Assembly (NCBI GenBank): GCA_008682415.1
Contig: VANK01000015.1
Coordinates: forward strand, 62,001 to 126,000
Direction of reading: 5' to 3'
DNA: 64,000 nucleotides
Source: Acidobacteria bacterium AB60
GTDB taxonomy: Bacteria > Acidobacteriota > Terriglobia > Terriglobales > Acidobacteriaceae
The notes beneath the pieces were generated by a model that did not search any database, was not told the DNA's origin, and saw only the letters and a list, made by a program, of their open reading frames with translations. The translations under genes were made by a program, and so were the position numbers. Numbering within the stretch: position 1 is the stretch's first letter; every line of letters begins with the position of its first letter. Positions 1 through 8,371 of this stretch are shown here, piece after piece.

Positions 1-176
1 ACGGCCCGGCAGCGCCGGTTCAACACCACAACGCCCTCTTGCGCGGCGATGCGGTCTACTGCCATGAACCCCGCGTTATGCGGCGTCCACAAATACTCCG
101 GGCCGGGATTGCCGAGCCCCACCACCAGGAAGGGGCCTCGGCGCTGCGCGTCTCCGGATTGACTTGCCTCCGCCAA
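1..176 (-). CDS. pth: peptidyl-tRNA hydrolase (partial, C-terminal part outside window)
   Basis: Peptidyl-tRNA hydrolase releases tRNA from peptidyl-tRNAs that drop off the ribosome. Only the N-terminal ~58 codons are present; the gene runs off the left edge. The visible reading contains the family hallmark LVVGLGNPGPEY followed by TPHNAGFMAVDRIA, which carries the conserved Asn and the catalytic His of the family. There is no ATG before the motif. I placed the start at a TTG three bases after the rplY stop, giving a ~15-residue leader; this start is uncertain. It sits directly behind rplY on the same strand, as in many bacteria, and is probably cotranscribed with it. Confidence 0.85.
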   Translation of the reverse strand, partial: MAEASQSGDAQRRGPFLVVGLGNPGPEYLWTPHNAGFMAVDRIAAQEGVVVLNRRCRA

Positions 177-179
177 GAC

Positions 180-872
180 TTACTTCTTCGCTCCGCCTTC
201 GGCCTTCTTGGCGTCGGCAGGAGCGTCGGTCTTGCCCTTCTTGGCGACTTCGGGTTCGGCCGGAGTTCCGGCGGTGGCGCCCACCTCGGCTTCGACCGAG
301 GCTGCCGTCTCTTCGCGGATGGCGATGACGTGGGCCACGGTGGCGTCTTCGTCTTCGAGGTACTTGATCTTCTCGGAGTGCGGAAGGTCTTTCACGCGCA
401 GCACGTCGAAGAGGTTGAGGCCGGTGACGTCCACATCGAGGTGGCTGGGGATATCGGCGGGGAGGCATTCGATCTCGACTTCGCGGAGCACCTGGTCGAG
501 GATACCGCCGGCGGTCTTGACGCCTGCGGGGATTCCCAGCAGCTTGACGCGAACGCTGACGCGCAGAGTCTTGTCGAGGGCGATGCGCTTGAGGTCGATG
601 TGGATCAGCTTGTCCTTGATCGGCTCGCGCTGCCAGTCGACGATCATGGCCTTCGCCGCGGCTTCGCCGCCGAGTTGCACGTCGAAGATGGTGTTGTGGC
701 CGGTCTCGGAGAAGAGGATCCGCGAGATCTGCTTGGGATCGACTTCGACGGCGACGGGCTCATGGCCGGCGCCATAGAGGACCGCGGGGATCTGGCCGGC
801 GGCGCGGACGCGGCGGGCGGCATTCTTGTTGAACTTGCCCGTACGGGGCTTGGCTACGACAACTTCAGGCAT
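180..872 (-). CDS. rplY: 50S ribosomal protein L25 / general stress protein Ctc
   Basis: L25 of the long Ctc type (230 aa) binds 5S rRNA in the large subunit. The N-terminal L25 domain begins PEVVVAKPRTGKFNKNAARR and contains GQIPAVLYGAG, typical of the family. The following beta domain (about residues 95-185) is the TL5/Ctc extension. The last ~40 residues form an Ala/Lys/Glu-rich tail ending GGAKK, a common low-complexity terminus. The gene lies between prs and pth in the conserved ispE-prs-rplY-pth order. The start is the ATG followed by the conserved sequence. The 209 bp before it, up to the prs stop, is filled with repeats rather than tight operon spacing. Confidence 0.95.
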   Translation of the reverse strand: MPEVVVAKPRTGKFNKNAARRVRAAGQIPAVLYGAGHEPVAVEVDPKQISRILFSETGHNTIFDVQLGGEAAAKAMIVDWQREPIKDKLIHIDLKRIALDKTLRVSVRVKLLGIPAGVKTAGGILDQVLREVEIECLPADIPSHLDVDVTGLNLFDVLRVKDLPHSEKIKYLEDEDATVAHVIAIREETAASVEAEVGATAGTPAEPEVAKKGKTDAPADAKKAEGGAKK

Positions 873-910
873 TTTTCTCTCGTTTCTGTCTCGGGCACGA
901 AGAACGGCGT

Positions 911-1080
911 TTAGCTATTAGCTTTTTAGCTCTTAGCTTCGACTGATCTCGCTCGCTCCCTTTGTTCAGGCCAGTGGTCAGTGATCAGCAAGATATCTTC
1001 GATCCGCTGAGACGATCCCTTTGACTGGCGAGTCCCTTGTTGCTGATCACTGGTCACTGACCACTGATCACTGATCACTG
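911..1080. repeat. intergenic TTAGCT array and CAGTGATCAG-type inverted repeat
   Basis: Between prs and rplY lie four TTAGCT hexamers at 911, 918, 926 and 933. They are followed by an inverted repeat: AGTGGTCAGTGATCAGCAA (973-991) faces TTGCTGATCACTGGTCACTG (1039-1058), and further ACTGATC units run to 1080. Nothing coding is visible. Similar CAGTGATC units recur after the universal stress gene at 15223-15250, so this looks like a dispersed degenerate repeat family. Confidence 0.7.
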
Positions 1081-1081
1081 C

Positions 1082-2191
1082 TTACGAAAACAGCGTGCTG
1101 ACGCTGGTTTCGAGGTGGATGTTCTCAATGGCCGCGCCCAGCAGGCCGGCGATGGAGAGCACCTTGATTTTGGAGAGCTTCTGCGCAGCTTCGCGCAGAG
1201 GCACGGTATCGGTAACGACGACCTGTTCGAGCCGGGAGGCCGCGATGCGATCGATGGCCGGCCCGGAGAGCACCGCATGGCTGGCGCAGGCGTGGACCGA
1301 GGCGGCTCCGTTGGCGTAGAGGGCGTCGACGGTCTTCACCAGCGTGCCGGCGGTGTCGATGATGTCGTCGATGATGAGGCAGCTTTTGCCATGCACATCG
1401 CCGACCACGTGCATGACTTCGGCGACGTTGATGTCGGTGCGGCGCTTGTCCACGATGGCCAGGGGGGCGCCCATCTTCTGGGCAAAGTGCCGGGCGCGCT
1501 CCACGCCGCCGGCATCGGGCGAGACGACGGTCAGGTTGGGGAGATTGAGCTCTTTGAAGTAGCTCACCAGCACGGGGCTGGAGAACATGTGGTCGACGGG
1601 GATGTTGAAGAAGCCCTGGATCTGGGCCGCGTGCAGGTCAACAAAGAGAGCGCGGTTGGCGCCGGCGGTGGTGAGCAGGTCGGCGATGAGCTTGGCGCTG
1701 ATGGCGACGCGGGGGCGGTCCTTGCGGTCCTGGCGGGCATAGCCATAGTAGGGAACCACGGCGGTGATGCGGGCTGCCGAGGCGCGCTTCATGGCGTCGA
1801 TCATGATGAGCAGCTCGACCAGGTGCTGGTCGACGGGATAGCAGGTGGGCTGGACGACGAAGACGTCGACGCCGCGCACGTTGTCGAGGAGTTGGAAGTA
1901 GACCTCGCCGTCGGCGAAGCGCTGCAGCTTGGCCTCGCCCACCTTGACGCCGATGTGGCGGGCGATCTCTTCCGCCAGGGGCCGGTTGGCGGTCCCGGAG
2001 AAGAGCTTGAAGCGCTTGTCTTCGCTGAGATTGCGCGACCGCTTGCGCTCCGGAGCGGGCTTGGCGCCGCCCTGCGCCCTGGAGTCAGCGGGCGCGCCCT
2101 GCGCGGGGTCCTTTGCTGCCCCGTCGCGGCCGGATTCGGATTGTGGCTGCTGCTTGTCTTCCAACGTCGCCGTCAACGATCCCACTTCCAT
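1082..2191 (-). CDS. prs: ribose-phosphate pyrophosphokinase (PRPP synthetase)
   Basis: Makes phosphoribosyl pyrophosphate from ribose-5-phosphate and ATP for nucleotide, His and Trp synthesis. The conserved body starts at KLFSGTANRPLAEEIARHIG. It contains ATP-loop residues around YGYARQDRKDRPRVAISAK, the metal-binding HLH-type region DLHAAQIQGFF, and the PRPP-binding signature CLIIDDIIDTAGTL. The chosen ATG (MEVGSLTATL) has GGAGGT 8 bases upstream; longer readings run into the tRNA gene. Even so, the protein (369 aa) has a ~55-residue Gln/Pro/Ala/Lys-rich N-terminal extension not found in the usual ~315-aa enzymes. It follows ispE and tRNA-Gln on the same strand. Confidence 0.95.
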   Translation of the reverse strand: MEVGSLTATLEDKQQPQSESGRDGAAKDPAQGAPADSRAQGGAKPAPERKRSRNLSEDKRFKLFSGTANRPLAEEIARHIGVKVGEAKLQRFADGEVYFQLLDNVRGVDVFVVQPTCYPVDQHLVELLIMIDAMKRASAARITAVVPYYGYARQDRKDRPRVAISAKLIADLLTTAGANRALFVDLHAAQIQGFFNIPVDHMFSSPVLVSYFKELNLPNLTVVSPDAGGVERARHFAQKMGAPLAIVDKRRTDINVAEVMHVVGDVHGKSCLIIDDIIDTAGTLVKTVDALYANGAASVHACASHAVLSGPAIDRIAASRLEQVVVTDTVPLREAAQKLSKIKVLSIAGLLGAAIENIHLETSVSTLFS

Positions 2192-2247
2192 CTCCCGAGT
2201 ACCTCCAGTGCTGGTTGGCATTGGCTGCTTATCGGCGTACAGAAATC

Positions 2248-2321
2248 TGGCTGGGCGACTAGGATTCGAACCTAGACAAGTGCCTCCAAAGGGCACTGTC
2301 CTACCATTAGACGATCGCCCA
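2248..2321 (-). tRNA. tRNA-Gln (anticodon TTG)
   Basis: A full cloverleaf can be drawn on the minus strand. The acceptor stem is TGGGCGA with TCGCCCA. The D arm is GTC...GAC and the anticodon stem is GTGCC/GGCAC around loop CTTTGGA, giving anticodon TTG. The T arm is CTAGG, loop TTCGAAT, CCTAG. The discriminator is G and CCA is encoded. It lies between ispE and prs, a frequent location for tRNA-Gln in bacteria, and is probably processed from the same transcript. Confidence 0.95.
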
Positions 2322-2420
2322 GCAATGGCAACGAACCGGGTTACGGGGCGTTGCGCGTGCTTGCTTGGTTTCCGCAGCCGCCGCGAGTCTCGCTCGCATG
2401 ACGGCTGATTGTCAACAAAC

Positions 2421-3473
2421 TTAGGTCAGAAGCATCTGGCCCCAGTACGCCTGCCGGTCGACGGTGCGGGTCAAGAAGGCCGCCACACCCGCCGTCTGCA
2501 GCCGTGCGCAGGCCGCTTCTGCGTCTCTGCGGGTCAGGTACAACCCGAAGAGCGCTGAACCGGACCCCGACAGGGAGGCGTGCAAGGCTGCCTCCGGAGT
2601 GCCGGCGGCCGCAAGAATGCGCTTGATTTCTGCAAGGGAAGGATGCTGGGCGAAGACGACCCGTTCGAAGTCGTTCTGGATCCAGCTCGTGATCCCGGTG
2701 CGGACAAGCGCGGACTCTTGAGGTCCGGCCAGGTCCCTACCCGCGGTAAGGACACCGGAGGAGCCTGCCTGCCGATCGCCCCGGGGGACTGCTCCCGCGA
2801 AGGCGCTGGCGTAGGCGCGGCTCAACTCCTTTAGTTTACCGGTGCTTGCTTCGGCGGTCAAACCCTCGCGGACGCACAGGACGTCCCACTCGCGAAAGGC
2901 CAGGGGGGTGGAGACGCCGACGGAGGGCGCGGCGACCACGCACCAGGCCGGTTCCAAGTCGGGCATGGGATAGACCTCCTGCCCGCGGTCGAGTCCGAGG
3001 ACGGTGCCGCCGATCAGGAACAGGGGCACGTCGGAGCCCACGCGCGCAGCCAGTTCCAGCCGGCGCGCAGGCCAGGTAACCTTTTGAATCGGGGTGTCTT
3101 GCCCGGCGATCTCCAGCTCTTTTTCAAGACCGATCAGGGCGGCTACGGCATTGGCCGAGCCGGCGCCCAGGCCACCCTGGACGGGGAGATTCTTTTCGAT
3201 GTGGATCTCGACAACTGCCGTGAGGTCCAGCTCCTGGAGAGCCAGGGCGACCATCTTCCAGGCGGTGTTGCGGCTGTCCGAGGGCACGCGCCGGTCGTTG
3301 GAGGTGATGCGGATTTCGGTAGGAGGGGGGGTGGGGGTAGCGGAGACGGTGAGGCGATCGTGCAGCTCGAGGGTTTGGTAGAGGGTAGCGAGAGCATGGA
3401 ATCCGTCCGCCCGGGGCGCGCCTATCCCCAGCCCCAAGTTGATCTTTGCGTGCGAACGGACGGTGGTGGGCAT
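2421..3473 (-). CDS. ispE: 4-diphosphocytidyl-2-C-methyl-D-erythritol kinase
   Basis: GHMP-family kinase of the non-mevalonate isoprenoid pathway; it phosphorylates CDP-methylerythritol. The N-terminus SHAKINLGLGIGAPRADGFH is the IspE signature, with Lys and Asn near residue 10. The ATP loop PVQGGLGAGSANAVAALIGL is at about residue 95-115. The C-terminal GHMP motif is SLSGSGSALFGLY. At 350 aa it is longer than the usual ~285-300. The extra length is an Ala/Gly-rich segment near residues 200-255 (around EASTGKLKELSRAYASAFAG) before the conserved NDFERVVF. It is the first gene of the cluster ispE, tRNA-Gln, prs, rplY, pth. Confidence 0.95.
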   Translation of the reverse strand: MPTTVRSHAKINLGLGIGAPRADGFHALATLYQTLELHDRLTVSATPTPPPTEIRITSNDRRVPSDSRNTAWKMVALALQELDLTAVVEIHIEKNLPVQGGLGAGSANAVAALIGLEKELEIAGQDTPIQKVTWPARRLELAARVGSDVPLFLIGGTVLGLDRGQEVYPMPDLEPAWCVVAAPSVGVSTPLAFREWDVLCVREGLTAEASTGKLKELSRAYASAFAGAVPRGDRQAGSSGVLTAGRDLAGPQESALVRTGITSWIQNDFERVVFAQHPSLAEIKRILAAAGTPEAALHASLSGSGSALFGLYLTRRDAEAACARLQTAGVAAFLTRTVDRQAYWGQMLLT

Positions 3474-3605
3474 ACCGCTTCATTGTAGAAGGCGGCCACC
3501 CTGCGGGTCGGCCCAACCGGGCCGGATCAAGCGGAAAAAGAAGGGGAACGGGGCAACTGGAACCGGCGTACACTTTGCTATCGGTCCCGCGCGGAAGGAG
3601 GGGTC

Positions 3606-4547
3606 ATGAGGTTCCTTGCCGCAAGCGTCCTTACGTTTGCCGTTTTTCAGGCGGCCCCCACCCTGCCTGCCCAGCTTGTTCCACATTCTGTCCCAATGCA
3701 GGTACTCCACGGGAAGCCATATGTGACCGCGATCGTGAACGGGCGCGGGCCGTACCGGTTTCTGCTGGACACGGGCACGGGGGGCGACGCGATCGTAACT
3801 CCGGAACTGGCCTCCGTTCTGGGCCTCCCCGAGGTGGGCAGTACACGGCTGGACGACCCCAGCGGGCTGAGCGCTCAATCGGCTTCGCTGCGTTTGATCG
3901 ACACCCTGACGGTGGCGGGGGTGGACTTCTACTCCATCCGGGCAGTCGAGCACCGGATCCTGAATGCAGATGGGCCCTGCGACGGAATGCTGGGATTCAC
4001 GTTGTTCAAGGATCTTCTGCTGACGCTCGATTATCCGCGGGGCGTGATGACGATTGAGGACGGCGAACTGGAGCCGGACGGCGAGCGGACAGTACACGCG
4101 TTCCGCATGCCGCAGGGGGTCCCGGTGACCAATCTCACGATTGGGGGAATGCCTGTGGCGGCGCTGCTGGACTCGGGCGGGGCAGGTCTGAGCCTGCCGG
4201 AACGCCTGGTGTCGCAGCTGCAGTTTCTTTCAGAGCCGGCCGATTTTGCGCGCGGGCAGTCGCTTTCGAGCCGCTTCCCGATCAAGGTGGGCCGCCTGGC
4301 CAATGATGTACAGCTGGGCGACATTACCTTCGATCAGCCGTGGGTTGAGATCAACCCCGCGTTTCCGCTGGCCAACTTCGGGTCGGTACCCATGCAGCAC
4401 TTCGCGGTGACCTTCGACCAGCAGAACCTGCTGGTGCGGATGGAGGGTCCACGCAAGCGGATTACGCTGGGGGTGACGCACTCCCCGGTGCGGCTGGTGG
4501 ACGCTCCACCCAAGTCCGCGGACGCCAAGCTGGTTCCGCTGGGCTGA
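3606..4547 (+). CDS. secreted retropepsin-like aspartyl protease family protein
   Basis: A 313-aa protein with a signal peptide (about residues 1-22, cleavage near LPA-QL). It has two aspartyl protease half-motifs: LLDTGTGGDAIV at about residue 55 and ALLDSGGAGLSLP at about residue 195. That is the two-lobe arrangement of bacterial gag-polyprotein-type putative aspartyl proteases. The substrate is unknown; the location is probably periplasmic or outer surface. The ATG is preceded by GGAAGGAGGGG. It stands 132 bp from the divergent ispE and heads a plus-strand series with the DUF218 gene 25 bp later. Confidence 0.75.
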   Translation: MRFLAASVLTFAVFQAAPTLPAQLVPHSVPMQVLHGKPYVTAIVNGRGPYRFLLDTGTGGDAIVTPELASVLGLPEVGSTRLDDPSGLSAQSASLRLIDTLTVAGVDFYSIRAVEHRILNADGPCDGMLGFTLFKDLLLTLDYPRGVMTIEDGELEPDGERTVHAFRMPQGVPVTNLTIGGMPVAALLDSGGAGLSLPERLVSQLQFLSEPADFARGQSLSSRFPIKVGRLANDVQLGDITFDQPWVEINPAFPLANFGSVPMQHFAVTFDQQNLLVRMEGPRKRITLGVTHSPVRLVDAPPKSADAKLVPLG

Positions 4548-4572
4548 CCAAAGCGCGCCGTATGCTGGGGAA

Positions 4573-5379
4573 GTGAGTCGCTCCCCTGAAGAAGCCACCG
4601 ATCTCTGCCGCGATCTCAATCGCATTGCAGAGTGGCTCGGGGGCGTTGCAAGCGACGGATCGGATACCTCGCTGGCTCACAGCCCCGAGCTGGTGGTCCT
4701 CGCAGGCAACCAGGTCATTCCCACGCTTGAGTTCGCGCTCGATTCTGCGAGCCGCCTGGACGCGCCCTTGTTGCTGACGGGAGGATTCGGCCATGCGACT
4801 CGTTTTCTGTACGAGAACCTCGCCGCCTCGCACTATGCGCCGCTGATCGAAGAAGGGTATCTCACGGCGCAGATGGGAGAGGCGGAGCTGTATGGAGAGA
4901 TCGCGGGGCGGGTCTTCCGGATACCGGAGGCGCGCATCCTGACGGAGACGCAGTCTACCAATGGCGGAGAGAACGCGCGGTACAGCATCCATCTTATGAA
5001 CGTGCGGGGATTGGTTGCGCCGAACCTGGTGGTCTGCCAGGATCCGCTGATGCTGCGGCGGACGGTTCTAACCTGGCGAGCCGAGGGTGAACGCGCCGGG
5101 ATGACAATGAGAATCCGCGGCGGCGCGGGTTTTGTTCCCAGGGTGGAGCCCGGGCCGGATGGGACGCCGCAGCTGATTGCCGAACACGCCGGGGGCACCT
5201 GGACGTTCCCGCGGTTTCTAGGGCTGTTGCTGGGGGAGGTCGCACGTCTGAACGATGATGAAGACGGCTATGGCCCACGGGGAAAGAACTTCATCGCGCA
5301 CGTTGAGATTCCCTCGGAGGTCTGGTCTGCCTATCACCGTCTACTCGCCAGCCCGCTAGCGGCTATGGCGGCGCGGTGA
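4573..5379 (+). CDS. YdcF/DUF218-like family protein
   Basis: A 268-aa soluble protein. ELVVLAGNQVIPTLEFAL, LLLTGGFGHATRFLYENL and ILTETQSTNGGENARYSI match the DUF218/YdcF pattern: a Rossmann-like fold, GG-type loop, then a T-x-x-E-x-x-S-x-x-T-x-E-N segment. The exact role of the family is unsettled; some members handle cell-envelope precursors. The start is GTG at 4573, with GGGGAA directly upstream. There is no signal peptide or membrane helix, unlike many DUF218 proteins that are membrane-anchored. It follows the aspartyl protease by 25 bp. Confidence 0.7.
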   Translation: MSRSPEEATDLCRDLNRIAEWLGGVASDGSDTSLAHSPELVVLAGNQVIPTLEFALDSASRLDAPLLLTGGFGHATRFLYENLAASHYAPLIEEGYLTAQMGEAELYGEIAGRVFRIPEARILTETQSTNGGENARYSIHLMNVRGLVAPNLVVCQDPLMLRRTVLTWRAEGERAGMTMRIRGGAGFVPRVEPGPDGTPQLIAEHAGGTWTFPRFLGLLLGEVARLNDDEDGYGPRGKNFIAHVEIPSEVWSAYHRLLASPLAAMAAR

Positions 5380-5460
5380 GGCAAATGGGCGTTGCGCCGC
5401 GGAGTTCGCTCGCGTACAGTGGGGGCGTTCCTTCCCAACAGCGATCAGAAGGAGAGCAAG

Positions 5461-6012
5461 ATGCAGCGACGAGCGTTTCTCGCGTCCGCCATGGCCCTGA
5501 TCCCCGCAGCCGATCTGCCGGGGGCCGCTCTCGCCCAAATGGCGTCCACGGCACCGGCGGAGCCGCACGTGGTTCCTGCCGGCGAGGATCGCCTGGGAGA
5601 GCATCACTCGCGGGGGTACAGTTCCATTTTGTTCAAGGTTCTTCCTCGCGAGACCAACGGCGGGCTGTTGATCCTGGAGCACTGGAACATGACACGCGGC
5701 GGGCCGCCGCTGCACATGCATCTGCACCAGGAGGAGTGGTTTTACGTCGTGGAGGGCGCGGTGGATTTTCAGATCGGGGATGAACGCAAGCGGCTGCAGG
5801 CGGGTGATTCCATTCTGGGGCCGCGGAATGTGCCGCACACGTTCGCCGCAGTGGCAGGGAAGAGCAGTCGGCTGATGATCGCCTTCAATCCGGCGGGCCA
5901 GATGGAGGAGTTCCTTAGGGTGACGGGGGTCCCCGATCCTCCGGTTCAGGATGCGGCGTTCTTCGCGCACTACGGGATGAAGCTGATTGGGCCTTCGCCG
6001 TTCGCGGCGTGA
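5461..6012 (+). CDS. exported cupin-domain protein
   Basis: 183 aa. The N-terminus MQRRAFLASAMALIPAADLP has a twin-arginine-like pair and a hydrophobic stretch, so export by Tat is plausible. The cupin core has the metal-ligand motif GPPLHMHLHQEEWFYVVEG (two His and Glu), and the second cupin motif is around GPRNVPHTFAAV with a His. This predicts a small metal-binding beta-barrel of unknown substrate. The ATG is chosen because AAGGAGAGC lies 6-10 bases upstream; a longer upstream reading lacks a good ribosome site. It is followed after 23 bp by dut. Confidence 0.75.
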   Translation: MQRRAFLASAMALIPAADLPGAALAQMASTAPAEPHVVPAGEDRLGEHHSRGYSSILFKVLPRETNGGLLILEHWNMTRGGPPLHMHLHQEEWFYVVEGAVDFQIGDERKRLQAGDSILGPRNVPHTFAAVAGKSSRLMIAFNPAGQMEEFLRVTGVPDPPVQDAAFFAHYGMKLIGPSPFAA

Positions 6013-6035
6013 GGGGCAGTTGCTAGGATCGGACT

Positions 6036-6470
6036 ATGCTTCGTGTGAAACTGCTCGATCCCGCTGCGCGCCTGCCTACGGTGGCTCATCCCGGTGAAGA
6101 CCTGGGGTACGACGTGTTTTCCCTGGCGGCGGTGGTGCTTTCGCCGCTGACGACAACGCGGGTCCGGACCGGCATCGCGGTGGAGGCACGGAATCCGGCC
6201 ACCGGTGAGCCGCTGGGATTGCTGGTGCGCGATCGCTCCTCGCTGGCGGCGCGGGGGATAGCCAGCACTGGCGGGGTAATCGATGCGGGCTACCGGGGCG
6301 AGGTGCTGATCGTGATGACCAACCTGAGCGACCAGGCCATCCAGATCAACGCCGGAGAGAAGATCGCCCAGATGATCCCGGTGCCGGTACTCACGGGGCC
6401 GGTGCAGGAGATGCACACCCTGGACGAGTCGGCGCGGGCGGACAAGGGTTTCGGCAGCTCCGGCCGATAG
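6036..6470 (+). CDS. dut: dUTP diphosphatase (dUTPase)
   Basis: 144 aa, the usual length of the trimeric enzyme that hydrolyses dUTP to dUMP and PPi. The five family motifs can be read in order: GEDLGYDVFS, RDRSSLAARGI, GVIDAGYRGEVLIV (catalytic Asp and Tyr), EKIAQMIP, and a C-terminal P-loop-like RADKGFGSSGR. In motif 1 the usual DAGYDL is EDLGYDV, a mild variation. AGGA lies about 9 bases before the ATG. It follows the cupin gene by 23 bp, but I see no functional link. Confidence 0.9.
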   Translation: MLRVKLLDPAARLPTVAHPGEDLGYDVFSLAAVVLSPLTTTRVRTGIAVEARNPATGEPLGLLVRDRSSLAARGIASTGGVIDAGYRGEVLIVMTNLSDQAIQINAGEKIAQMIPVPVLTGPVQEMHTLDESARADKGFGSSGR

Positions 6471-6564
6471 GAGAGCGAGGCGATTCTTTCGGCTGTCCGA
6501 AACTTTAGGGAATTTATCGTTTCGCGTCTGCAACGCTACCGCTAGGATCGAGTTGAGGCTCCCT

Positions 6565-7071
6565 ATGCCCCTGATCTCTGTGACCCGTCTGCGCGTGCGC
6601 GCCTGGCGATTATTTCCAATCTTTATCTTCCATGCGATACGCAGCGGCTCTCAGGCGGCCGGGGCGCCTGGAAACCTGAGCGCACAAGTGCTGCGGGATG
6701 CCCGCAATGCGTGGTGGACCCTGACGGCATGGGACTCCGAGGCGTCGATGCGAAGTTTCATGCGGACCGGGCCGCACGGCGCGGTCATGCGCAAGCTGCT
6801 GGAGTGGTGCGATGAGGCGTCGCTGGTGCACTGGACGCAGGCGGATGCGACTCTGCCCTCGTGGACCGAAGCGCATCGCCGCATGCAGGCGGAGGGCCGG
6901 CCGTCGAAGGTGAATCATCCCTCGCAGGCACATCGCGCCTACCAAATCCCGGCGCCGATCGATTCCCCGCGCCGCACGACGCAACTCAAAAAGGGGCGCC
7001 GGCCTGATGGATTTGCGCCTTCCCGGGGCGACGGGTCCCCGCTGGAGCGCAATTTCTGCAAAAATAGAGAC
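6565..7071 (+). CDS. DUF3291-like domain, open into the following aminotransferase
   Basis: From the ATG at 6565 (MPLISVTRLRVRAWRLFPIF) about 135 codons resemble the DUF3291/monooxygenase-like ferredoxin-fold family. Typical segments are WWTLTAWDSEASMRSFM, RKLLEWCDEASLVHW and RPSKVNHPSQAH. There is no stop codon. The frame continues through ~30 low-complexity codons directly into the aminotransferase at 7072, so a ribosome starting here would make a 568-residue fusion ending at 8271. Either this is a real fusion or the stop has been lost by mutation or sequence error. No enzymatic function can be given. Confidence 0.55.
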
Positions 7072-8271
7072 ATGACGACAGTTTCCGCTCCCGCAAAGGT
7101 GTTTGCCGACCGCATTGGCCGGATCGAGGTCTCCGCAACCATGGCCGTAGCCGCGGAGGCCGCCAAACTGTGCGCCCAGGGCGCCAACCTGGTGGACTTC
7201 GGGGCGGGCGAGCCGCACTTCAATACTCCGCGGCACGTCAAGGACGCGGCCATTGCGGCGATTGAGGCGAACTTCACCCGTTATACGGTCGTGCCCGGCA
7301 CGCCGGACGTGCGCAAGGCCATTGTGGAACGGCACGCCTGCGACTTCGGGTCCGACTACGGGATCGATGAGGCGATCTTCACCACGGGCGAGAAGCACGC
7401 GCTGTTCAACGCCATTCAGATTTTGGTGGACCACGGCGACGAGGTAATTCTGCCGGTGCCGTACTGGGTCAGCTTCAAGGACATCATCCAGTACGCGGGC
7501 GGAACGGTGGTGTATCTCGAGACCAGCGAGGCGGAGAAGTTCCGTATCACCGCGGACGCGATTGAGGCGGCGATCACGCCGCGGACCAAGGCGATCATCC
7601 TGAACTCGCCGTCGAATCCGGCCGGATCGGTGGTCTCGGCGGCCGACCTGGAGCGGATTGTGCGTCTGGCGCACGAGCGCGGGATCTACCTGCTGCTGGA
7701 CGAGTGCTATGTTTACCTGAACTACGAGGGCAGGCCGGTCTCGGCCGGCTCGTTCGGCTGGGCCAAGGAGCACATGGTCGTGCTGGGCTCGCTCTCCAAG
7801 ACGTACGCGATGACCGGCTGGCGCGGCGGGTTTGCGCTGGCCCCCAAGGCCATCATCGCCAACCTCTCCAAGCTGCAGTCGCAGCAGACATCGAATGCCA
7901 CGTCGATTGTGCAGAAGGCAGCGATCGCGGCCCTGGCCGGCCCGCAGGAGTGCGTCAGCGAGTTCCGCGCCGAGTTCATCGAGCTGCGCGACTACATGCT
8001 GAAGCGGCTGGCGGAGATTCCCGGTGTGACCTGCACCAAGCCGGAGGGCGCCTTCTACGTATATCCCAACATCAGCGCGTTCCTGGGGAGGGGCGGGGTC
8101 AAGACGGCGACGGAGCTAGCGACCCGCCTGCTGCATGAGGCGCACGTGGTGACAGTGCCCGGCGAGGCCTTTGGCACCGGGGAACACATTCGCCTCTCGT
8201 ACCCGGTGACCAAGCAGAACATCGACGAAGGCACCCGGCGCATGGGCGAGTTCCTCAAGAATCTCGGCTAG
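7072..8271 (+). CDS. class I/II PLP-dependent aminotransferase (aspartate aminotransferase-like)
   Basis: 399 aa from ATG 7072 (MTTVSAPAKVFADRIGRIEV). This is a fold-type I aminotransferase of the AspB group. NLVDFGAGEPHFNTP and YTVVPGTPDVRKAI are the substrate-side motifs. ILNSPSNPAGSVVS carries the Asn-Pro pair that contacts PLP, LLLDECYVYL has the Asp, and LGSLSKTYAMTGWRGGF contains the Schiff-base Lys and downstream Arg. The C-terminal HIRLSYPVTKQNIDEG has the carboxylate-binding Arg. The amino-acid specificity is not determinable. There is no clear ribosome site before 7072, and the frame is open upstream into a DUF3291-like domain, so a longer fused form is possible. Confidence 0.9.
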   Translation: MTTVSAPAKVFADRIGRIEVSATMAVAAEAAKLCAQGANLVDFGAGEPHFNTPRHVKDAAIAAIEANFTRYTVVPGTPDVRKAIVERHACDFGSDYGIDEAIFTTGEKHALFNAIQILVDHGDEVILPVPYWVSFKDIIQYAGGTVVYLETSEAEKFRITADAIEAAITPRTKAIILNSPSNPAGSVVSAADLERIVRLAHERGIYLLLDECYVYLNYEGRPVSAGSFGWAKEHMVVLGSLSKTYAMTGWRGGFALAPKAIIANLSKLQSQQTSNATSIVQKAAIAALAGPQECVSEFRAEFIELRDYMLKRLAEIPGVTCTKPEGAFYVYPNISAFLGRGGVKTATELATRLLHEAHVVTVPGEAFGTGEHIRLSYPVTKQNIDEGTRRMGEFLKNLG

Positions 8272-8298
8272 CACCGCTCCGGTCCGGTTCGCAACATA

Positions 8299-8328
8299 GG
8301 GCGGCTGCGCACGATGCAGCCGCCCTTA
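8299..8328 (+). terminator. intrinsic terminator-like hairpin after aminotransferase
   Basis: GGGCGGCTGC (8299-8308) pairs perfectly with GCAGCCGCCC (8316-8325) around a 7-base loop, followed by TTATGATTT. It lies 27 bp after the aminotransferase stop. The T-tract is weak. Confidence 0.6.
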
Positions 8329-8371
8329 TGATTTGCGCATGCTGTTCGCCGCCCATGCGGCAGGTGGGCCG

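Noticed and set aside
973..1080. CRISPR-like repeat array between prs and rplY
   Set aside because: The units are degenerate, self-overlapping and lack regular unique spacers; no cas genes are in the window.
2192..2296. Upstream extension of the prs reading frame
   Set aside because: This stretch runs into the tRNA-Gln gene. A GGAGGT ribosome site supports the internal ATG at 2191.
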